Below are positions 45,658-55,938 of a DNA stretch of 64,000 nt, in pieces. The stretch is taken from positions 2,608,126-2,672,125 of the forward strand of contig NZ_JAFBGM010000001.1 of the NCBI RefSeq assembly GCF_016811105.1, in the 5' to 3' direction. Under the pieces are notes generated by a model that worked only from the letters and a program-made list of their open reading frames with translations, was not told the DNA's origin and made no database searches. Made by a program: the position numbers and the translations under genes. The stretch is from Aurantibacter crassamenti (GTDB taxonomy: Bacteria > Bacteroidota > Bacteroidia > Flavobacteriales > Flavobacteriaceae). The stretch's first letter is position 1. Each line of letters opens with the position of its first letter.

Positions 45658-47226
45658 ATGGATAATACCACAATAGCGGTTGCGGTCGTTGTAGGACTAG
45701 TTATAGGTTTTTTAATAGCCAAATTTATGGAAAAAGGCAAAGCGTCTAAAACGATTGCCAATTCCAAAAATGACGCTGCTAGTATCATAAAAGATGCTAA
45801 AATAGAAGCCGAAAACATTAAAAAGGACAAGATTTTTCAAGCAAAAGAGAAATTTCTTGAACTCAAAGCTGAGCATGAAAAGGTCATTGTCAATAAAGAC
45901 AAGAAGATAAATGAAGCTGAGAAACGTACGCGAGATAAAGAATCTCAAATCAGTAATGAACTTGCTAAAAACAAGAAGTTAAATGATCAATTAGGTCATA
46001 AACTTAAAGAGGTTGAACATAAAAATGAGTTTTTAGAGAAGAAGCAGTCTGAGCTTGAAAAACTACATTCAAGTAAAGTACAACAGTTAGAAGTTATATC
46101 AGGACTTTCAGCTGATGATGCAAAAGGTCAGTTGATGGAGTCGTTAAAAGAAACGGCGAAAACTGAAGCAATGGCATTTATTCAAACTACAGTTGAAGAA
46201 GCAAAACTTACAGCACAGCAAGAGGCTAGAAAAATTGTAATAAATACAATTCAACGAGTAGGTACAGAAGAAGCTGTTGAGAATTGTGTATCAGTTTTTA
46301 ACATTGAATCTGATGATGTTAAAGGTAGAATTATTGGTAGAGAAGGAAGAAATATTAGAGCACTTGAGTCAGCTACCGGGGTAGAGATTATAGTAGATGA
46401 TACTCCAGAAGCAATTATTCTTTCTTGTTTTGATTCGGTACGAAGAGAAGTTGCTCGATTGTCGTTACATAAATTAGTTACAGACGGAAGAATACACCCC
46501 GCTAGAATTGAAGAAATAGTTAAAAAGACTGAGAAGCAAATTGAACAAGAAATTGTTGAAGTTGGTAAACGTGCTGTAATTGATTTAGGTATTCACGGTT
46601 TACATCCTGAATTGGTGCGTGCAGTTGGTCGAATGAAGTATCGTTCTTCTTATGGTCAAAACTTATTACAACACTCGAGAGAGGTATCTAAATTGTGTGG
46701 TATTATGGCTGCTGAATTAGGATTGAATCCAAAATTAGCAAAACGGGCAGGTCTGTTGCATGATATAGGAAAAGTACCAAATACAGAAACTGAGATTGAG
46801 ACACCACATGCAATTCTTGGAATGCAATGGGCTGAGAAATTTGGAGAAAAGCCAGATGTTTGTAATGCAATAGGGGCTCACCATGATGAAATTGAAATGA
46901 CAAATTTAATTTCACCAATAGTACAAGTATGTGATGCTATTAGTGGTGCTAGACCAGGTGCAAGAAGACAAGTTTTAGATTCTTATATTCAACGATTAAA
47001 AGATTTAGAAGAAGTTGCTTTCGGTTTCGCAGGTGTTCAAAAAGCATATGCAATTCAGGCCGGTAGAGAGCTTCGGGTAATTGTTGAAAGTGAAAAAGTA
47101 AGTGATGAAAAAGCATCACAACTATCTTTTGAAATTTCACAAAAAATACAGACGGATATGACTTATCCAGGTCAAGTGAAAGTTACTGTAATTCGAGAAA
47201 CACGTGCAGTGAATGTAGCTAGATAA
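45658..47226 (+). CDS. rny: Ribonuclease Y
   Basis: A 522-residue membrane-anchored endoribonuclease that starts mRNA decay. An N-terminal transmembrane helix ([20 protein letters not shown]) is followed by a long coiled coil (about 25-200), a KH domain ([20 protein letters not shown]), and an HD domain with the metal site in [15 protein letters not shown]. Length and domains are normal. It lies downstream of the 6S RNA and ends in a very strong terminator. Confidence 0.96.
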   Translation: MDNTTIAVAVVVGLVIGFLIAKFMEKGKASKTIANSKNDAASIIKDAKIEAENIKKDKIFQAKEKFLELKAEHEKVIVNKDKKINEAEKRTRDKESQISNELAKNKKLNDQLGHKLKEVEHKNEFLEKKQSELEKLHSSKVQQLEVISGLSADDAKGQLMESLKETAKTEAMAFIQTTVEEAKLTAQQEARKIVINTIQRVGTEEAVENCVSVFNIESDDVKGRIIGREGRNIRALESATGVEIIVDDTPEAIILSCFDSVRREVARLSLHKLVTDGRIHPARIEEIVKKTEKQIEQEIVEVGKRAVIDLGIHGLHPELVRAVGRMKYRSSYGQNLLQHSREVSKLCGIMAAELGLNPKLAKRAGLLHDIGKVPNTETEIETPHAILGMQWAEKFGEKPDVCNAIGAHHDEIEMTNLISPIVQVCDAISGARPGARRQVLDSYIQRLKDLEEVAFGFAGVQKAYAIQAGRELRVIVESEKVSDEKASQLSFEISQKIQTDMTYPGQVKVTVIRETRAVNVAR

Positions 47227-47236
47227 ATTAATTTGC

Positions 47237-47280
47237 ATTAAACAAAAAGAGGGGCCACAAGGCCCCTCTTTTTGTTTAAT
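47237..47280 (+). terminator. Strong terminator after rny
   Basis: Two perfect 20-base arms (47237-47256 and 47261-47280) with an ACAA loop; the core is GAGGGGCC/GGCCCCTC and the downstream arm has five T residues. It can work on both strands. Confidence 0.92.
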
Positions 47281-47410
47281 GTAATGCTGTATTCCTTTCA
47301 AAAAACTATAAATTATAGTAAAATTGTTTAGTCTATTTTCTCATATACTTAATTGAGAAATAGCAGAGTTGGTTTTATCTTTTTCCTTAATTTTAGTGAA
47401 ACACCTTTTT

Positions 47411-50400
47411 ATGAACCAATTAGTAAAAGTAGCAGGCTTAATTGTATTATGTATTGCCATTAATTCCTGTAATGAAAAGAAGAATGTTACCATTGATTAT
47501 AATACTTTATCAGAAGCTGATAAGCGCAAGCCAGAAAACGCCTTAGCGTCAATGAACATATCAGAAGGACTTAAATTGAGTTTGTTTGCAAGCGAACCAA
47601 TGTTGGCTAACCCAACAAATATGGCAATCGATGCCAAAGGTAGAATTTGGGTTTGTGAGGGTAGAAATTATCGTTTGTTTGCCAATGCTGATAACGAATA
47701 CAATGACAAAGGTGATCGCATATTAATTTTAGAAGATACTGATGGTGATGGTAAAGCTGATACCTCAAAAGTATTTTATCAAGGTGAAGATGTAAACTCT
47801 GCATTAGGTATTGCAGTTTTAGGTAATAAAGTATTTGTTTCTGTAAGCCCAAAAGTTTTTGTTTTTACGGATAAAGACGGTGATGATATTCCTGATTATA
47901 AAGAAGTGCTTTTTACGGGAATTGAAGGTGTTGATCATGACCATGGAATGCATGCTTTTGTTTTTGCACCCGATGGACGGTTGTATTTTAATTATGGAAA
48001 TAATGGAAAACAATTATTAGATAAAGATGGCAATGCGATAAAAGATATTCATGGTGATGTTATTTCTGCAGATGGAAAACCTTATAGAGAGGGCATGGCT
48101 TTTCGAATGGAAATGGACGGAAGCAATATTGAAATTCTAGGAAATAATTTTAGGAATCCATATGAATTGACCGTTGATTCATATGGGGGCATTTGGCAAT
48201 CAGATAATGATGACGATGGAAATAGGGGTGTGCGTATTAATTATTTGATGGAGTATGGTAATTATGGTTATAAAGATCAAATTACTGGTGGTAGTTGGCG
48301 CGAAAGACGAACTGGATGGGAAAAAGAAATACCGTATCGGCATTGGCACTTGAATGATCCTGGTACAGTTCCAAATCTATTGCAAACGGGTTCGGGTTCC
48401 CCAACTGGTATTTTGATGTATGAAGATAAAATGCTTCCTGAGCGCTTTCAAAATCAATTGATTCATTGTGAACCTGGTCATAATGTTGTACGATCCTACA
48501 TTATAAAAGATGATGAAGCTGGTTATGCAGCAACAATTGAGAATCTTGTTAAAAGTGAAGACGATTGGTTCAGACCTTCTGATGTTACCGTGGCAACTGA
48601 TGGGTCCATTTTCATTTCTGATTGGTATGATGGAGGAGTAGGTGGTCATAGAGCGAAAGATATAGTTCAAGGCAGAGTTTATCGATTAGCCACAACAGAA
48701 GAATATCAACCAACTACCTATGATTTTAGCACAATTGAAGGAGCAGCCAAAGGTCTAGTTTCTGATAACATGGATGTTTTATATCAATCATGGCAAAAAA
48801 TACATTCTTTAGGTGCTAATGCGGAGTCCACTTTAAAAGAAATAATGGCTAAAGGTGGAACCGCAAAAGCAAGAGCATTGTGGCTTGCCGTTAGAATTCC
48901 TGAAAAGACATCTGAGTATATTTATGAAGCTTTGAATGACTCGGATCCAAAATTTAGAATGCAAGGATTACGGATGGCACGATATTTAGATGTTGAAAAT
49001 TTAGAGAAGTATGTAGAAACTATTGTAAATGATCCATCAATTCAGGTGAGACGTGAAGCGGCAATTGCATTGCGCTATATTGGTACAGAAAAAGCAGCAA
49101 CATTGTGGGCAGAACTTGCTAATCAGCATATAGATATGAATAGATGGTATTTAGAGGCGCTCGGTATTGGTGCAGATAAATTCCCTGATTTATATTTTAA
49201 TACTTGGAAAAAATCAGTTGGTGATGATTGGATGAATCCCGCAGGAAAAGAAGTAGTTTGGCGTGTGCCCGCAGAATCTTCTGTATCTATGCTACTAAAT
49301 ATGATAAAAGCAATGGAGGTAGATGAGAATCTATTGCCTTCTTATTTTAGAGCCCTAAGTTTTAAAAATCATCCGAATAAAAACAAGTTAATTTTAAATC
49401 TTCTGAGTTTAAAACATCCACATGAAAAAACAATAAAGGCACTCGCGGTAGGGCAACTTGATCCTGATTTTGTCAATAGTTCTGCGAAGAATATACGAAT
49501 AGTAAAAAGTATTTTACCGAGTGTAGAAGGCACTCCGGGTTGGCTATTGGCACTTAAGAATTTAGAACTTTTCGATCAGCGAGAATCATTGTTTAGAGTA
49601 GTTTCTAAAAATGATATAGATGAAGATTTAAAGAATGAGGCGGCTGCATTATTATTTAAATCGAATGGAAAAGGGTTGGTAGAAGCAATGCTGAAATCAG
49701 ATGCTTCGGAATCTGAAAAAATGGAATTGTTGACGTTGTTAGGAAACATCAACGACTCAATAGCTGTTGACATTTTGTTTAATAGTTTAAAGAGTGAAAA
49801 TTTAAGTGTAGCATTAAAAAAGCGTTCCGTTGAAGCTTTAGGAAATACCTGGGATGGTAGACACGGACTTTATGATATGCTTGAGAATAATCAATTACAT
49901 GAGGCATACAAAACCACTGCTGTTTTAAAGTTAATGAATAGTCGTGACGAAAAAATAAGAAAGAATGTTGCTAAATTTATCGAGCAAGATGCTAATGAAT
50001 CACTTGATATTGACGTTCTAGTCGAACAAAGTGGAAATGCTGTAAAGGGTAAAGAAGTTTTTACTACTTATTGTGCTGCTTGCCATGTGGCTGGTGATAA
50101 AGGAATTGAATTTGGACCGGCACTTACCGATATTGGAAACAAACTTTCAAAAGGATTTTTATATTCTAATATAACGCAGCCAAGTGCTGGTATAAGTTTT
50201 GGATTTGAAGGCTACACTGTAAAAATGAATGATGGTAAAACCTATACAGGCTATATTTTAAGTAAAACAGAAGAAGAACTAACACTTAAAATGATGGGCA
50301 ATACTCAAAAGACTTTAGCTTTAAATAAAATAACAAAACTTGAGGCTATGGAGAATTCTTTAATGACTGAAGGTTTGCACAAAGTAATGTCTCAAGAAGA

Positions 50401-50470
50401 ACTTGTTGATTTAGTTGAATATCTAACCACATTAAAAGTAAAAGAAAACGAAATTGTGGCTTCTAAATAA
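47411..50470 (+). CDS. Propeller-HEAT-cytochrome c lipoprotein (PVC-type haem-binding dehydrogenase-like)
   Basis: A 1019-residue lipoprotein; the ATG at 47411 begins the signal MNQLVKVAGLIVLCIAINSC (lipobox Cys20), while a longer frame from 47369 is not favoured. Residues about 40-440 are a membrane-bound-dehydrogenase propeller (MAIDAKGRIWVCEGRNYRLF, LEDTDGDGKADTSKVFYQGE). HEAT repeats follow (about 450-860), then a C-terminal cytochrome c domain with CAACH (888-892). It resembles PVC-type proteins often found with DUF1553/DUF1501. Electron transfer from propeller to haem is inferred; substrate is unknown. Confidence 0.88.
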   Translation: MNQLVKVAGLIVLCIAINSCNEKKNVTIDYNTLSEADKRKPENALASMNISEGLKLSLFASEPMLANPTNMAIDAKGRIWVCEGRNYRLFANADNEYNDKGDRILILEDTDGDGKADTSKVFYQGEDVNSALGIAVLGNKVFVSVSPKVFVFTDKDGDDIPDYKEVLFTGIEGVDHDHGMHAFVFAPDGRLYFNYGNNGKQLLDKDGNAIKDIHGDVISADGKPYREGMAFRMEMDGSNIEILGNNFRNPYELTVDSYGGIWQSDNDDDGNRGVRINYLMEYGNYGYKDQITGGSWRERRTGWEKEIPYRHWHLNDPGTVPNLLQTGSGSPTGILMYEDKMLPERFQNQLIHCEPGHNVVRSYIIKDDEAGYAATIENLVKSEDDWFRPSDVTVATDGSIFISDWYDGGVGGHRAKDIVQGRVYRLATTEEYQPTTYDFSTIEGAAKGLVSDNMDVLYQSWQKIHSLGANAESTLKEIMAKGGTAKARALWLAVRIPEKTSEYIYEALNDSDPKFRMQGLRMARYLDVENLEKYVETIVNDPSIQVRREAAIALRYIGTEKAATLWAELANQHIDMNRWYLEALGIGADKFPDLYFNTWKKSVGDDWMNPAGKEVVWRVPAESSVSMLLNMIKAMEVDENLLPSYFRALSFKNHPNKNKLILNLLSLKHPHEKTIKALAVGQLDPDFVNSSAKNIRIVKSILPSVEGTPGWLLALKNLELFDQRESLFRVVSKNDIDEDLKNEAAALLFKSNGKGLVEAMLKSDASESEKMELLTLLGNINDSIAVDILFNSLKSENLSVALKKRSVEALGNTWDGRHGLYDMLENNQLHEAYKTTAVLKLMNSRDEKIRKNVAKFIEQDANESLDIDVLVEQSGNAVKGKEVFTTYCAACHVAGDKGIEFGPALTDIGNKLSKGFLYSNITQPSAGISFGFEGYTVKMNDGKTYTGYILSKTEEELTLKMMGNTQKTLALNKITKLEAMENSLMTEGLHKVMSQEELVDLVEYLTTLKVKENEIVASK

Positions 50471-50471
50471 A

Positions 50472-50503
50472 AATTGCCCTTTATTTTAAAATAAAGGGCA
50501 ATT
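50472..50503. terminator. Bidirectional terminator between the cytochrome lipoprotein gene and purA
   Basis: Two perfect 16-base arms (50472-50487 and 50488-50503) centred on TTTTAAAA, with core TTGCCCTTTATT. It lies between convergent genes, with A-rich flanks on both sides. Folding with a 4-base loop leaves a 14-bp stem. Confidence 0.85.
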
Positions 50504-50525
50504 CAAAAAGTTGTAAGAATATTTC

Positions 50526-51797
50526 TTATCGGTGTATTGTTTGAGTTCTATCAGGTCCTACAGAAACAATAGTAATTGGCACTTCTAATTCCTTTTCTAG
50601 AAAGTCAATATACGAATTCAATGTAGCTGGCAATTGGTTATCAGAACTCATTTTTGTTAAATCATCTTCCCAGCCTGCTACTTCAGTATAAATAGGAGTA
50701 ACATTTTCAGGTTCAATGTTATAAGGAAAATGTGAAATTTCTTTACCTTGATAATTATATGCGGTACATATTTTAAGGGTCTTAAATCCGCTTAAAACAT
50801 CGCCTTTCATCATCATTAAATCAGTAACACCGTTTACTTGAACAGCATATTTTAAGGCTACTAAATCTAACCAACCGCAACGTCTTGGGCGGCCAGTGGT
50901 AGCTCCAAATTCATTACCAACACGTGCCATTGTTTTACCATCTTCATCAAATAGCTCAGTAGGGAAGGGGCCACTACCAACTCGAGTAGTGTAAGCCTTG
51001 AATATTCCGAACACTTTACCAATTTTATTTGGTGCAACACCTAAACCAGTACAAGCACCAGCAGCAGTTGTATTTGAAGATGTAACAAACGGGTACGTTC
51101 CAAAATCAATATCAAGTAAAGATCCCTGAGCACCTTCTGCTAATATTTTCTTGCCTTCACGTTGTGCTTGAAATAAATATTCTTCACTATCAATAAAGGT
51201 GAGTTTTTTTAAATCTTCGACACCCTTACAAAACTCTATTTCTAATTCTTTAAGATCGTATTCAAGATCAACATCGTAATAGGCAATCATGCTTTCATGC
51301 TTATCAGCTAAAGCACGATATTTATCTTGCCAATTGTCAAGTTCAAGATCACCAACACGCATTCCGTTTCGGCCCGTTTTATCCATATAGGTTGGTCCAA
51401 TTCCTTTTAAAGTAGAGCCAATTTTAGCTTTACCTTTTGAAGCTTCAGAGGCTGCATCTAGTAAACGATGCGTTGGTAAAATTAAATGTGCTTTTCTTGA
51501 AATAAATAATTTCGATTTAATATCAAGATTGAACTTTTTTAAATTGTCAAGTTCTTTTTTAAATATAACTGGATCTATAACTACTCCGTTTCCAACAACG
51601 TTTACAGCGTTATCATGAAATATACCAGAGGGAATTGTATGTAATACATGCTTAATTCCGTCAAATTCTAAAGTGTGCCCAGCATTTGGGCCACCTTGAA
51701 AACGGGCAATGATATCATAATTCTTGGTGAGTACGTCAACAATCTTTCCTTTTCCTTCGTCGCCCCATTGGAGGCCTAACAGTAAATCTACCGCCAT
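50526..51797 (-). CDS. purA: Adenylosuccinate synthase
   Basis: A 423-residue enzyme joining IMP and aspartate with GTP on the way to AMP. Motifs are LLGLQWGDEGKGKIVD (GTP loop), FQGGPNAGHT, GIGPTYMDKTGRNGMR, ILAEGAQGSLLDIDFGTYPF and TTTGRPRRCGWLD-like text (here ATTGRPRRCGWLD). It is complete and of normal length. It follows fur after 13 bases, and is the last gene of the minus-strand run. Confidence 0.97.
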   Translation of the reverse strand: MAVDLLLGLQWGDEGKGKIVDVLTKNYDIIARFQGGPNAGHTLEFDGIKHVLHTIPSGIFHDNAVNVVGNGVVIDPVIFKKELDNLKKFNLDIKSKLFISRKAHLILPTHRLLDAASEASKGKAKIGSTLKGIGPTYMDKTGRNGMRVGDLELDNWQDKYRALADKHESMIAYYDVDLEYDLKELEIEFCKGVEDLKKLTFIDSEEYLFQAQREGKKILAEGAQGSLLDIDFGTYPFVTSSNTTAAGACTGLGVAPNKIGKVFGIFKAYTTRVGSGPFPTELFDEDGKTMARVGNEFGATTGRPRRCGWLDLVALKYAVQVNGVTDLMMMKGDVLSGFKTLKICTAYNYQGKEISHFPYNIEPENVTPIYTEVAGWEDDLTKMSSDNQLPATLNSYIDFLEKELEVPITIVSVGPDRTQTIHR

Positions 51798-51810
51798 GTA
51801 TTAAATGCAA

Positions 51811-52266
51811 TTATTGGTTAGTGCTTTCATCTTTGTTCTTTGTGCCATAAAAATAGAGCGAGTGGTTGTTGATTTTAATATCAAAAACTTCTTCTATTGT
51901 TTTTTTGATAGATTGAATTCTTGGATCGCAAAATTCCATCACTTCACCCGTATCCGTTAAGATAACATGATCGTGCTGCCTGTCAAAATATGATTTCTCA
52001 TATTGAGCTTGATTTTTGCCGAATTGATGCTTGCGCACCAATTTACATTCCAATAATAGTTCTATAGTATTATATAAGGTGGCACGACTTACCCTATAAT
52101 TTTTATTCTTCATTTTGATATACAATGATTCAATATCAAAATGATCTTCACTTTCGTAAATTTCTTGAAGTATAGCATAACGTTCGGGAGTTTTTCTATG
52201 CCCGTTTTCCCCTAAGAAAGAGGTGAATACGCTTTTTACTATTTCTTGATTTTTGTTTTTAGCCAT
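51811..52266 (-). CDS. Fur family transcriptional regulator
   Basis: A 151-residue metalloregulator: winged-helix N-terminal half ([36 protein letters not shown]) and metal-binding dimerisation half ([31 protein letters not shown]). The usual structural zinc CxxC is replaced by LTDTGE, so it lacks that site, as do many Bacteroidota Fur-like proteins. Whether it senses iron, zinc or peroxide cannot be settled. It lies between spoT and purA. Confidence 0.9.
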   Translation of the reverse strand: MAKNKNQEIVKSVFTSFLGENGHRKTPERYAILQEIYESEDHFDIESLYIKMKNKNYRVSRATLYNTIELLLECKLVRKHQFGKNQAQYEKSYFDRQHDHVILTDTGEVMEFCDPRIQSIKKTIEEVFDIKINNHSLYFYGTKNKDESTNQ

Positions 52267-52379
52267 GATGGTGCAAATGCCGTCAAAGATGTAAATGTAC
52301 GGCTATATTTCAAAATAGATTAGGGTGTAGGATCGAAAGTTTTCAACCTGTTTTATACAATTGTATTTTTAACTGAATG

Positions 52380-54584
52380 TTATAAGCGTCTTACCTTATC
52401 TATACCGTCAATTTGTCGTAATTTTTCTGTGAGTATCTTTATCATTGCTTTGTTTTTAACAACCACGGTAATTTTCCCTGTAAAGGTGCCGCCATCAGTG
52501 CTAAAATTTAAATTGCGCATATTCACATTAAGATTATCTGAAATTATCTCAGTGATTTCGTTAATAAGACCTAGGTTGTCAATACCTGTTAATTGAATGA
52601 TAGCTTTGAACTCTTCTTGTGAAGAGTCAATCCATTTGGCACTGATTATTCTATAAGCGTAGTGAGCTTGTAATGAAATTGCATTCGGACAATTCTTTTT
52701 GTGAATTTTGATGCCTTCATTAATACTAACAAATCCAAAAACATCATCACCAGGAATGGGGTTACAACAAGGAGATAGGTTGTATTCTAGTTTTTCTTCT
52801 TCCTTGCCAAAAACCAGCATATCATACTTAGAGGTGAATTCCTCTTTCTCGATGTTTTCTGGCACCGGACTTCTCCGCATCTTATTTTTAAAGAAGCTGA
52901 TGAAGGCATTATTATATGATGAAGCAAAATCTTTTATCATTTGGTTGTCAATCACACCAATACCAACTCGGTAGAAGAGGTCAAGGCTGGTGCTTAATTT
53001 AAAATGAGCAACCATTTTATTGACAACATCTTCACCTAATTTTATCTTCTGAGATTTTAATTTTCTACGTAACGTTTCTTTTCCGTCAAGCGAAATCGAT
53101 TTTTTCTCGTCACGTAATGATGATTTTATTTTAGCTCTAGCTCTAGCAGTTGTGGCATAGTCTAGCCAGTTTTGATTTGGTTGCGCTTGGTCAGAAGTCA
53201 TTATTTCAACCTGATCACCACTATTTAGGGTTGTGTTTAACGGAACAAGTTTTCCGTTAACTTTTGCACCACGTGTTTTGAGTCCAACTTCTGTGTGTAC
53301 ATTGAATGCAAAATCTAGTGGAGTTGCACCTTTTGGTAGTGATTTAAGCTCCCCAGTAGGTGTAAAAACAAATATCTCTTTTGAATAGAGATTGAGTTTA
53401 AACTCTTCAACAAAATCAACAGCATTGGTGTTTGAGCTTTCTAAAGCCTCTTGTAATTTATTCAACCATATTTCAATTCCCTGTTCTTGTTGGTCACCAT
53501 GTTTGTATTTGAAATGTGCTGCGTACCCTTTTTCAGCAATCTCGTGCATTCGTTCGCTTCTAATTTGAACTTCAACCCATCGGCCTTTGGGACCCATAAC
53601 CGTAATATGTAAAGCTTCATAACCTGTAGATTTAGGAGATGAAATCCAATCTCTTAAGCGCACTGGGTTTGGAGTAAAATGGTCGGTAACTATTGAATAT
53701 ATCTTCCAAGCAATGAACTTCTCATTGCGTATGTCTGATTTGTATATGATGCGAATGGCAAATTTGTCATAAATCTCATTGAATGTAACATTTTGCGTTT
53801 TCATTTTTTTCCGAATGGAAAAAATTGATTTCATTCTGCCTTTTATATAATAGTTTAGTTTTTCCTTTTTTAATGTGGTATCAATAATGCTAGAAAAAGA
53901 ATCAATATAGGCTTGTTGCTCTTCTTTAGACTCCTCTATTTTACTAGCAATATCTTTATAGACATCGGGTTCAGTATATTTTAAACTAAGATCTTCAAGT
54001 TCAGTTTTGATATTATATAAGCCAATACGGTGCGCTAAAGGGGCATAAATATATAAGGTCTCTGATGCCATTTGCACTTGTTTGTGCTCAGGCATTGCAT
54101 CCATAGTGAGCATGTTGTGATAACGATCCGCAATTTTTATGATAATTACGCGCACATCATCATGCAGGGTCAGCAACATTTTTCTGAAATTTTCAGCCTG
54201 TTGTGAGGTGCTCATGTCCTTTTTAAGGTGGGCAATCTTAGTTAAACCATCAACTATTCTAGCAATGGTTTCACCAAACATGCGTTCAATATCGTCTAAC
54301 GTATATTCAGTGTCTTCAACAACATCATGTAGCAATGCTGAAGCAATAGAAGTAGCATCAAGGCCAATTTCTGAAGCCACAATTTTGGCAACTGCTATGG
54401 GATGAAAAATATAGGCTTCACCAGATTTTCTACGTTGATTTTTATGACCATCAACGGCAACCTCAAATGCCGAACGTATCAGTTTCTTATCATCATCAGT
54501 CAAAGTCTGATAACTGATACCCAACAATTCTTTGTATTGCTTGGCAATTTGTTTATTCTCTTTTTCTATTTCCAGTTGCGTCAT
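52380..54584 (-). CDS. spoT: Bifunctional (p)ppGpp synthetase/hydrolase (RelA/SpoT)
   Basis: A 734-residue long RSH protein. The HD hydrolase domain (about 25-180) has SALLHDVVEDTEYT, so the hydrolase looks active. The synthetase domain (about 240-355) has YKSDIRNEKFIAWK, and ends VEVQIRSERMHEIAEKGYAA. TGS (FVFTPTGELKSLPKGATPLD), a zinc-finger-like part (SPCCNPIPGDDVFGF) and a C-terminal ACT domain follow. Both activities are likely, so it would be the main ppGpp enzyme. It is transcribed with M48 upstream and fur downstream. Confidence 0.95.
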   Translation of the reverse strand: MTQLEIEKENKQIAKQYKELLGISYQTLTDDDKKLIRSAFEVAVDGHKNQRRKSGEAYIFHPIAVAKIVASEIGLDATSIASALLHDVVEDTEYTLDDIERMFGETIARIVDGLTKIAHLKKDMSTSQQAENFRKMLLTLHDDVRVIIIKIADRYHNMLTMDAMPEHKQVQMASETLYIYAPLAHRIGLYNIKTELEDLSLKYTEPDVYKDIASKIEESKEEQQAYIDSFSSIIDTTLKKEKLNYYIKGRMKSIFSIRKKMKTQNVTFNEIYDKFAIRIIYKSDIRNEKFIAWKIYSIVTDHFTPNPVRLRDWISSPKSTGYEALHITVMGPKGRWVEVQIRSERMHEIAEKGYAAHFKYKHGDQQEQGIEIWLNKLQEALESSNTNAVDFVEEFKLNLYSKEIFVFTPTGELKSLPKGATPLDFAFNVHTEVGLKTRGAKVNGKLVPLNTTLNSGDQVEIMTSDQAQPNQNWLDYATTARARAKIKSSLRDEKKSISLDGKETLRRKLKSQKIKLGEDVVNKMVAHFKLSTSLDLFYRVGIGVIDNQMIKDFASSYNNAFISFFKNKMRRSPVPENIEKEEFTSKYDMLVFGKEEEKLEYNLSPCCNPIPGDDVFGFVSINEGIKIHKKNCPNAISLQAHYAYRIISAKWIDSSQEEFKAIIQLTGIDNLGLINEITEIISDNLNVNMRNLNFSTDGGTFTGKITVVVKNKAMIKILTEKLRQIDGIDKVRRL

Positions 54585-54683
54585 ACTATATTAAAAATAC
54601 GTCGATATTTGTTATTAGACAACAAAAATTATGCCTACTGTAATAATAGCCGACAAACGTATAAATGAAACGAAAAAGCGGTG

Positions 54684-55910
54684 TTAAGCCCTAAGGTTAC
54701 GTATTCTTTCTATTAAAGGAGGATGTGAGTAATGCATAAAAACAAAAGCCGGATGTGGTGTTAGATTACTCAAGCTGTTTTTAGATAATTTCTTTAAGGA
54801 AGTAATTAATGGCTTGCTTGCAAAGGTATTTTTTGCATAATCATCTGCTTGAAATTCGAATTTGCGAGACAGGTAATTCATTACCAAACCTGTTAGTTCA
54901 GAAATAGGACTATATAAAATTCCGAAACCTACTAATGCTGCATGAAAACTAGTTTGAGAAACGCCAATTGCTAATGAAACACTAGGGTTGTTAACAAAAA
55001 GGGATAATAGAAAAAGAGTTAGACCTGTTAAAAGAAGCGATGTTATCATATTGAAAACAATATGTTTTCTTTTATAATGACCTACTTCATGTGCCAAAAC
55101 AGCCACTATTTCATCTTCATTCAAATCATTTATTAAAGTGTCATATAAGGTGACTCTTTTTTCACTTCCAAATCCTGAGAAATATGCATTGGCCTTGGTG
55201 GATCTTTTAGATCCATCAATCACAAAAATATTTTTTAATTCAAAACCAACTTTTTCGGCGTATGCATTAATCTTATTTTTTAATTCACCTTCTTCAAGTG
55301 GTGTCTGTTTATTGAAAAGTGGTACAATCAATCGACTATAAAATAGGTTCATAAAAATTGAGAAAACGCCTACAACAGCCCATGCATAAAGCCAAAAGTT
55401 ACTGCCTGCCCACTGAAAGAACCAGATTATAAGTGCGAGAACACCACCACCTATTACAGCCAACATAAGCCAGCCTTTTAGTTTATCAATAATAAAAAGT
55501 TTGGGGGTAGCTTTATTAAAACCAAATTTCTCTTCAATCACAAAGGTTTGGTAATACGAAAAAGGAGTAGTTAAAACAGAACTGCCTATCATAACAATTC
55601 CAAAGAAAATTAAAGCGATTATGATTGGGTTTTCAGAGAAACTTCGGGCTAATTGGTCTACCCATTCAAAACCTCCGAAAATTAAAAAAACTAATGTTAG
55701 CAGTATCGAAAAAGTAGAAGTTAATAGTCCGAACTTATAATTGGTTTGTTTGTAATCTTGAGATTTTCTGTATTCTTCTTCATCAAAAACATCAGCTAAC
55801 TCGCTGGGTACAGGGTCGCCATAACGCTTCGCATTTAAATAATTCATTACTGTTTCAAGTATGAATTGAAGAACTAGAATAGTGACAATGATATAAAAGA
55901 GGTAGTTCAA
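54684..55910 (-). CDS. M48 family (STE24-like) zinc metallopeptidase
   Basis: A 408-residue inner-membrane protease. Several hydrophobic helices precede the zinc motif VLAHEVGHYKRKH (HExxH), and the third ligand lies in FEFQADDYAKNTF. The N-terminal CAAX-protease-like segment and FGFNKATP motif match the STE24/HtpX-like subgroup that processes damaged or short membrane proteins. It is 28 bases from the trmH-type gene and probably in the same operon. Confidence 0.93.
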   Translation of the reverse strand: MNYLFYIIVTILVLQFILETVMNYLNAKRYGDPVPSELADVFDEEEYRKSQDYKQTNYKFGLLTSTFSILLTLVFLIFGGFEWVDQLARSFSENPIIIALIFFGIVMIGSSVLTTPFSYYQTFVIEEKFGFNKATPKLFIIDKLKGWLMLAVIGGGVLALIIWFFQWAGSNFWLYAWAVVGVFSIFMNLFYSRLIVPLFNKQTPLEEGELKNKINAYAEKVGFELKNIFVIDGSKRSTKANAYFSGFGSEKRVTLYDTLINDLNEDEIVAVLAHEVGHYKRKHIVFNMITSLLLTGLTLFLLSLFVNNPSVSLAIGVSQTSFHAALVGFGILYSPISELTGLVMNYLSRKFEFQADDYAKNTFASKPLITSLKKLSKNSLSNLTPHPAFVFMHYSHPPLIERIRNLRA

Positions 55911-55938
55911 ATTTTAAATTTAATTAGGTGAGCAACGC

